A stretch of DNA of 9,061 nt, from the NCBI GenBank assembly GCA_022563625.1, contig JADFNA010000047.1:1-9061 (forward strand). The letters run 5' to 3'. Below the pieces are notes generated by a model. That model did not search any database, was not told where the DNA came from, and was given only the letters and a program-made list of their open reading frames with translations. Of the stretch, positions 5,701-9,061 are shown piece by piece. Source of the stretch: Candidatus Zixiibacteriota bacterium (GTDB lineage: Bacteria; Zixibacteria; MSB-5A5; GN15; JACZUZ01). A program made the position numbers and the translations under genes. The stretch's first letter is position 1, and every line of letters starts with the position of its first letter.

Positions 5701-8353
5701 GTGTCGGTGTAGATTCAGCGTCAGTCGCCGAAACCGTAACGCTCAAGAGGATTCCTTCAATGACTGTTTGCGGGCCGATTGCCGCCAGGACCGGCGCCTG
5801 GTTGCCGGCCTCGGTGACTGTAACACTCACCACTTCACTGTCGACAGCCAGAGAGTCATCTGTCGCGCTAAATGTAATGCTAAACACACCGGCCTGGATG
5901 AATGTCGGTGTCCAGGCAAACGCGCCTGTGCCATCCCCGTTGTCTGTAAAGACAGCTCCGGCGGGCAGCGGTGAAGCGCTCAAAGTTGGTATTGATTCTA
6001 TATCACTGGAGTTGATCACAAAACTGAGATTTGTGCCTTCAAGTATCACTTTGGCGCCGATAGCGCTCAGAATCGGCAGTTGATTGCCAGCTTCGCTGAT
6101 TGTGATTGAGACGATCTCGCTGGCCACAACAAGTGAGTCGTCAGTGGCGCTGAAAGTGACGCTGAACACTCCTGACTGGAGGAATGTCGGGGTCCAGTTG
6201 AAAGAGCCGGTACCGTTTCCATTATCAGTGAATGTGGCCCCGCCCGGCAGTCCTGTGACGCTCAGCGAGGGTACCGATTCGACATCTGTAGCGCTGACAG
6301 AAATTACAAGATTGACATTCTCTGAGCCTGATTGCGCGCCGATGGGATTCAAAATCGGGGTCTGGTTGCCGCCGTCAATGACGGTGATCGTCACAATTTC
6401 CAGATCAACAGCGCCGGAATCATCAGTTGCGGTGAATGTGACATCAAACGATCCCGACTGCAAGAAAGTCGGCGTCCAGCCGAAAGACCCCGTACCATTT
6501 CCATTGTCGGTAAACGTTGCCCCCGGCGGCAGACTGTTTGCGCTCAGGGCCGGAATAGATTCTATATCAGTTGCGCTGACGGCGAAAACTAGATTCACGT
6601 TTTCGGTTGTTGTTTGCGGACCGATTGGCGCCAGAACCGGAGTCTGGTTGCCGCCTTCGAGAACAGTGATCGTAACAAGTTCACTGTCAATGGCCAGCGA
6701 GTCATCCGTCGCCGTGAATGTGACATTGTAGATTCCAGACTGCAGGAAATTCGGCGTCCAGTTAAACGAACCGGTCCCGTTGCCGTTGTCGGTGAAACTC
6801 GCCCCTGTCGGCAGGCCAAGGGCATTCAGCGCAGGGGTTGATTCAGCGTCAGTGGCGCTGACCGGGAAGGCCAGGGCGATATTCTCTGTTGTGCTCTGCG
6901 CGCCGGTTGCCGCGAGGACCGGCGCCTGGTTTCCGACTTCTATCACCGCAATGCTGACAATTTCACTGTCTGCGGCCAGCGAATCGTCACTGGCGATAAA
7001 TGTCACACTGAATATACCCGCTTGCAAAAAGTTTGGCGTCCAGTTGAACGAACCGGTTCCGTTGCCATTGTCGGTGAAACTGGCGCCGGCCGGTATATTC
7101 AAAGCTGTCAGTGAGGGAATTGATTCTGCGTCTGTGGCGCTGACAGCGAAGTTCAGATTGGCGTTTTCAATCACGCTCTGCGCGCCGATAGCCGCCAGGA
7201 CCGGCGCCTGGTTGCCAGCGTCAATAACGGTGATGATGACAAGCTCTGAATCCGCCAGCACACCGTCTGCGGCGATAAATGTGACACTGAACAGTCCCTG
7301 CTGGACAAATGTCGGCGTCCAGTCAAATGATCCTGTTCCGTCACCGTTGTCAACGAAGCTGGCGCCTGGCGGCAGAGTAGTGACGCTCAGATTCGGAATA
7401 CTCCCATCCGGATCAGTCGCGCTGACCGGCACACTGAGCAGTGTGTTTTCTGTGACACTCTGTGCGCCAATTGCCGCCAGCGCTGGCTTTTGATTGCCCG
7501 CCTCATTGACGCTGATAGTGACAATTTCACTGTCAGCGGCAAATCCGTCAGAAGCGATAAAGGTTACAAGATATGTTCCGCTCTGAGTGAAATCCGGCGT
7601 CCAGTCGAAAGTCCCGGTCCCATTACCGTTATCAGTAAATATCGAGCCGGTCGGCAGCGTTGTCGCAGACAGCGACGGTGTGACGCCATCCGGATCAGAG
7701 GCGCTCACAGCGAAATTCAAATTGGCGCCTTCGGCCACGCTCTTCGGTCCAATCGCCGCCAACACCGGCGTCTGGTTGCCGGATTCAGCGACAGTAATCG
7801 TCACCAGTTCGCTGTCTTGCAGCACACCGTCAGAGGCGATAAATGTCACACTATACAGACCGCTCTGAGTAAAATCAGGCGTCCAGTCAAATGAGCCGGT
7901 CCCGTTGCCGTTATCAGTGAACAGGGCGCCGGCAGGAAGATTCTGTGCAATCAAAGAAGGTGTCGTGTTGTCCGGATCAGTGGCCGAGACACTAAACACG
8001 AGCGCCACGTTTTCTGTTGTCGCCTGCGCGCCGATCACGGCCAGCAGCGGGCTTTGATTGCCTGCCTCGTTCACGGTAATAGTGACTATTTCAGAGTCAG
8101 ACAGAGAACCGTCGGAGGCATTGAAGATGACATTATGAACGCCGTTCTGAGTGAAATCCGGTGTCCAGACAAATGATCCCGAGCCATTTCCGTTATCCGT
8201 GAAACTCGCCCCTGGCGGAAGCTGTACTGCGCTCAGAATTGGAATTGTGGCGTCCGGATCAGTGGCCGCAATCCCGATCGTCAGCAGGGTTCCTTCAGTT
8301 GTCAGTTGCGGTCCGATCGCCGCCAGAACTGGCGGAAGCCCGGCCGACTCATT
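2693..8353 (-). CDS. Giant repeat protein lacking its 5' end: 16 cadherin-like repeats, PKD-like, FN3-like, twin C-terminal domains
   Basis: About 1,886 residues can be assigned. Repeats 1-16 (8341 down to 3833) are 94-aa cadherin-like/putative-Ig (He_PIG type) units with marks NQxPVLAAIGxQ, SATDxES, LPxGATFTDNGNGTGSFxWTP and SEVVTITV. A PKD-like domain follows (3832-3545: APVANAGVDQ, LDGTGSSDPD, NWTQVSG), then an FN3-like domain (3544-3233: IQLTWTPV, HYVIYRG, FYTVQSVDIFGNRS) and two copies of an unrecognised C-terminal domain (3232-2696: TATTNFNF, SQSYQSRFA-GFGVNF, AG-xYQ-NA). Such array proteins are usually exported and serve as adhesins or matrix components; that role is inferred. The frame is open from an in-frame TAA at 8449-8447, but there is no ATG, GTG or TTG between it and the first repeat and no signal peptide. 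Repeat homology ends at 8353. The ATG at 8074 is an internal codon, not a start. The gene is therefore 5'-truncated by a junction. It precedes the dockerin gene by 77 nt. Confidence 0.85.
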   Translation of the reverse strand, partial: NESAGLPPVLAAIGPQLTTEGTLLTIGIAATDPDATIPILSAVQLPPGASFTDNGNGSGSFVWTPDFTQNGVHNVIFNASDGSLSDSEIVTITVNEAGNQSPLLAVIGAQATTENVALVFSVSATDPDNTTPSLIAQNLPAGALFTDNGNGTGSFDWTPDFTQSGLYSVTFIASDGVLQDSELVTITVAESGNQTPVLAAIGPKSVAEGANLNFAVSASDPDGVTPSLSATTLPTGSIFTDNGNGTGTFDWTPDFTQSGTYLVTFIASDGFAADSEIVTISVNEAGNQKPALAAIGAQSVTENTLLSVPVSATDPDGSIPNLSVTTLPPGASFVDNGDGTGSFDWTPTFVQQGLFSVTFIAADGVLADSELVIITVIDAGNQAPVLAAIGAQSVIENANLNFAVSATDAESIPSLTALNIPAGASFTDNGNGTGSFNWTPNFLQAGIFSVTFIASDDSLAADSEIVSIAVIEVGNQAPVLAATGAQSTTENIALAFPVSATDAESTPALNALGLPTGASFTDNGNGTGSFNWTPNFLQSGIYNVTFTATDDSLAIDSELVTITVLEGGNQTPVLAPIGPQTTTENVNLVFAVSATDIESIPALSANSLPPGATFTDNGNGTGSFGWTPTFLQSGSFDVTFTATDDSGAVDLEIVTITVIDGGNQTPILNPIGAQSGSENVNLVISVSATDVESVPSLSVTGLPGGATFTDNGNGTGSFNWTPTFLQSGVFSVTFSATDDSLVVASEIVSITISEAGNQLPILSAIGAKVILEGTNLSFVINSSDIESIPTLSASPLPAGAVFTDNGDGTGAFAWTPTFIQAGVFSITFSATDDSLAVDSEVVSVTVTEAGNQAPVLAAIGPQTVIEGILLSVTVSATDAESTPTLTTTALPGSAAFIDNGDGTGLFTWTPTFIESGVFSVSFIATDADSTTDVEVVSITVTDAGNQLPALAAIGPQSVIEGVNLNVPVSASDAESIPTLFTSGLPPGATFTDNGDGTGIFDWTPGFTQSGTFTLTFFAQDDSLAATAEVVTITVADAGNQAPVLAPIGPQVVAEGFNLNVAITATDAESIPTLTASNLPAGATFVDQGGGSGVFDWTPTFLQQGIYSVIFVAADDSLAVDSEFVTITVTEGGNQAPVLAAIGAQSVTENINLNFAINASDLESVPTLSAAGLPAGATFIDNLNGTGVFDWTPTFLQSGVFNVIFTATDDSLVVDSEVVVITVIEGGNQLPALAAIVAQSTTENVNLSFAVSASDIESIPSLSAVNLPAGAVFTDNANGTGAFNWTPDFLQSGTYNVTFIAVDDSLAADSETVVITVIEGGNQLPILALIGPQSTTENLNLNFAVSASDIESIPSLSAVNLPAGASFTDNLNGTGLFDWTPTFLQSGVFSVTFIAVDDSLAADSEVVVITVSEGGNQLPVLALIGAKSGTENVNLNFAISAADIESVPALSAASLPSGATFTDNLNGTGVFNWTPDFTQSGVFNVTFKATDDSLAVDSEVVTITISNTNRAPVANAGVDQAGAPVGTLLALDGTGSSDPDLDPLNYNWTQVSGTPVILSSASAAQPTFTTTIPDTYVFSLVVDDGSLSSAADLVQVTTVSVAPPQTIVDLDAQIAADAIQLTWTPVTLDTNLLATTISHYVIYRGTRAYFIPLAADSIGFATTLTVFTDNNIAGANTVGDTLTQYFYTVQSVDIFGNRSAFSNRVGEYDYQIVVTATTNFNFIAVPFTNTGLSFADDIINAIGVANVLTVNTFVPVSQSYQSRFAVGFGVNFAVTAGGIYQVNAAANSVFSVAGRVPPAGSISYPIIITATTNFNFLMVPFERELDFSVAQNILDNVPGVLNTLSNFVAASQSYQSRFAIGFGVNFPIRAGRPYQGNAGAAGVFPGP
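2696..3232 (-). repeat. Two tandem copies of a C-terminal domain of about 90 aa
   Basis: Copy 1 (3232-2954) and copy 2 (2953-2696) share TATTNFNF, VPF, SQSYQSRFA-GFGVNF, then AG and YQ. The second copy ends early with AGVFPGP at the stop. The DNA around 2760-2830 and 3050-3110 is visibly similar. I do not recognise the family. Its position at the extreme C-terminus fits an anchoring or export role, but nothing proves that. Confidence 0.75.
3833..8353 (-). repeat. Array of sixteen 282-bp (94-aa) coding tandem repeats
   Basis: Repeat boundaries (the N of NQxP) fall at 8059, 7777, 7495, 7213, 6931, 6649, 6367, 6085, 5803, 5521, 5239, 4957, 4675, 4393 and 4111. Each is exactly 282 bp from the next; the last unit is 93 aa. 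The first unit (from 8341) has GLPP in place of NQxP and is preceded by a linker residue pair NE as in other units. Units 1-4 are a DPD.../SDG subclass; units 5-16 are a DAES/DDSLAxDSE subclass (unit 10 has DADSTTD in the second motif). Confidence 0.9.
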
Positions 8354-8360
8354 GGAACGG
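8354..8360 (+). promoter_or_regulatory. Weak ribosome binding site of the AlgJ/AlgX-like gene, touching the array junction
   Basis: GGAACGG lies 7 nt before the ATG at 8368. It begins exactly where the homology of the repeat array ends on the other strand. Confidence 0.35.
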
Positions 8361-8367
8361 AATTCAC

Positions 8368-8961
8368 ATGTCGATAGTCCGGGAATCCACGCGGAAAAAA
8401 ACGCACTTTCGTCAACCGCAGCACCATCGCGAGCCGTTGACGGCCGTTACTGCTGATCCGGCGGAAGAACCGAAATATCTTGTGCGGCGGATCACGAATT
8501 TCCTTCTCGTCGCTGGATTCCTCGGCGGCCTGTATGTTCCGCTCGTCGTCAGCATCGCGACGGACGGTCAGCAAGTTTCGGAGGCCGAGCGGAGAGAACT
8601 GGCGACACTGGTGCCGTTGTCCCTGAATAAACGGTCGATACGCGAATTTCCCGATAAATTCGAGGCGTACTACAACGACCACTTCGGGCTACGCGACCAG
8701 TTGACGAAGGCCAACTCATGGGCAAGGTATCACATCCTGAAGACGTCCTCGTCGCCGCGGGTCGCGATAGGAAAGAACGAGTGGCTATTTCTTGCCGACA
8801 AGGACGTCATCGCAGACTACCAGGGGCGTAACGACATGTCGCCGGAGCGGCTGTTTCGCCGCCAGGGGCGTATCATCGACAGTGAGGAACAGGTGGGCGG
8901 ATACCCGCGGTCAAGTCCGACGCGACGCCTCTTCAATGGGGCAGAATGGGACGTCAGGTAG
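8368..8961 (+). CDS. AlgJ/AlgX-like (SGNH hydrolase-like) membrane protein, N-terminal part; ends early
   Basis: ATG at 8368 with a weak GGAACGG 7 nt upstream; 197 codons before TAG. Residues 1-42 are polar and basic, residues 43-65 are one membrane segment (ITNFLLVAGFLGGLYVPLVV), so the rest probably lies on the outer side of the inner membrane. Residues 90-142 carry the family's N-terminal signature: FPDKFEAYYNDHFGLRDQLTK, then SSSPRVAIGKNEWLFLADK, as in alginate O-acetyltransferase AlgJ/AlgX and related polysaccharide acetylation proteins. Those proteins are normally about 350-480 aa, and their catalytic Asp/His and Ser lie downstream of what is seen here. After residue 175 the sequence stops resembling the family (EEQVGGYPRSSPTRR). 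Skipping one base near 8893 would give EEQWADTRG, closer to the family's W...RG stretch, so a frameshift is suspected. The protein is unlikely to be active as written. The gene has no room for its own promoter before the array junction. Confidence 0.65.
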   Translation: MSIVRESTRKKTHFRQPQHHREPLTAVTADPAEEPKYLVRRITNFLLVAGFLGGLYVPLVVSIATDGQQVSEAERRELATLVPLSLNKRSIREFPDKFEAYYNDHFGLRDQLTKANSWARYHILKTSSSPRVAIGKNEWLFLADKDVIADYQGRNDMSPERLFRRQGRIIDSEEQVGGYPRSSPTRRLFNGAEWDVR

Positions 8962-9061
8962 CACTTCCTCTTTCCCCGGCGAGCGTCCTCCGCTTCGACC
9001 GCGGGCTACTCGCAGTCCGAAGGCGTGAAGTCGAGCTCCGACTTCGACCACAGGCAGGCGA

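Noticed and set aside
3813..7894. Series of long plus-strand ORFs across the repeat region (for example 5520-6083, 6084-6731, 6780-7493)
   Set aside because: They are antisense shadows of the 282-bp coding repeats: each repeats the same reverse-frame pattern. The minus-strand frame has the conserved domain motifs.
2693..8074. ATG at 8074 as the start of the giant protein
   Set aside because: It lies in the linker between repeats 1 and 2, has no signal peptide after it, and the repeat frame continues unbroken upstream to 8353.
3833..8353. CRISPR array as an explanation for the regular repeats
   Set aside because: The period is 282 bp, the repeats are diverged and coding, and there are no short identical repeats with unique spacers.
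8239..8367. Upstream extension of the plus-strand AlgJ/AlgX-like gene into 8239
   Set aside because: That part is antisense to repeat 1. The ATG at 8368 has a ribosome binding site and begins the polar N-terminus before the membrane segment.

Overview
The window is dominated by three co-oriented minus-strand genes for large, modular, secreted proteins. An unrelated partial gene lies at the left edge, and a plus-strand membrane-protein gene starts head-to-head at the right. The type I dockerin, the long cadherin-like/putative-Ig (He_PIG-type) repeat array, the PKD-like, FN3-like and IPT/TIG domains, clear Shine-Dalgarno sites and moderate GC suggest a Gram-negative bacterium of a candidate phylum or the FCB superphylum. 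Zixibacteria-like genomes carry proteins of this style; this assignment is an inference from domain style, not a search.

Layout from left to right. 1-205: the 5' part of an unrecognised gene running off the left edge (minus). 206-313: a gap with two inverted repeats. 314-1489: a secreted 391-aa protein (minus, GTG start) with signal peptide, an N-terminal module, FN3-like, IPT/TIG and a cadherin-like repeat cut off about three quarters through. 1490-1724: a gap that can encode a 79-aa peptide overlapping both neighbours by 1 and 4 nt, and that contains a 12-bp tandem repeat. 1725-2615: a secreted 296-aa protein with the same N-terminal module but ending in a dockerin (minus). 2693-8353: a giant ORF (minus) with sixteen 94-aa cadherin-like repeats, one PKD-like domain, one FN3-like domain and two tandem copies of an unrecognised C-terminal domain. 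8368-8961: the N-terminal part of an AlgJ/AlgX-like O-acetyltransferase-family protein (plus), ending early.

The most notable point is that the giant array gene has no start codon and no signal peptide. Its repeat homology stops abruptly at 8353, and the ribosome binding site of the plus-strand gene begins at 8354. The 391-aa gene at the other side has the opposite defect: it has a start and signal peptide but breaks off inside the same type of repeat. Either the locus was rearranged at the repeats or the assembly was joined wrongly there. The intact protein may have been signal peptide, module, FN3, IPT, repeat array, PKD, FN3 and twin C-terminal domains in one chain.

The three minus-strand genes probably act outside the cell, as surface or matrix/adhesion proteins. 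The shared N-terminal module paired with different C-termini (dockerin or repeats) points to a domain-shuffled family.
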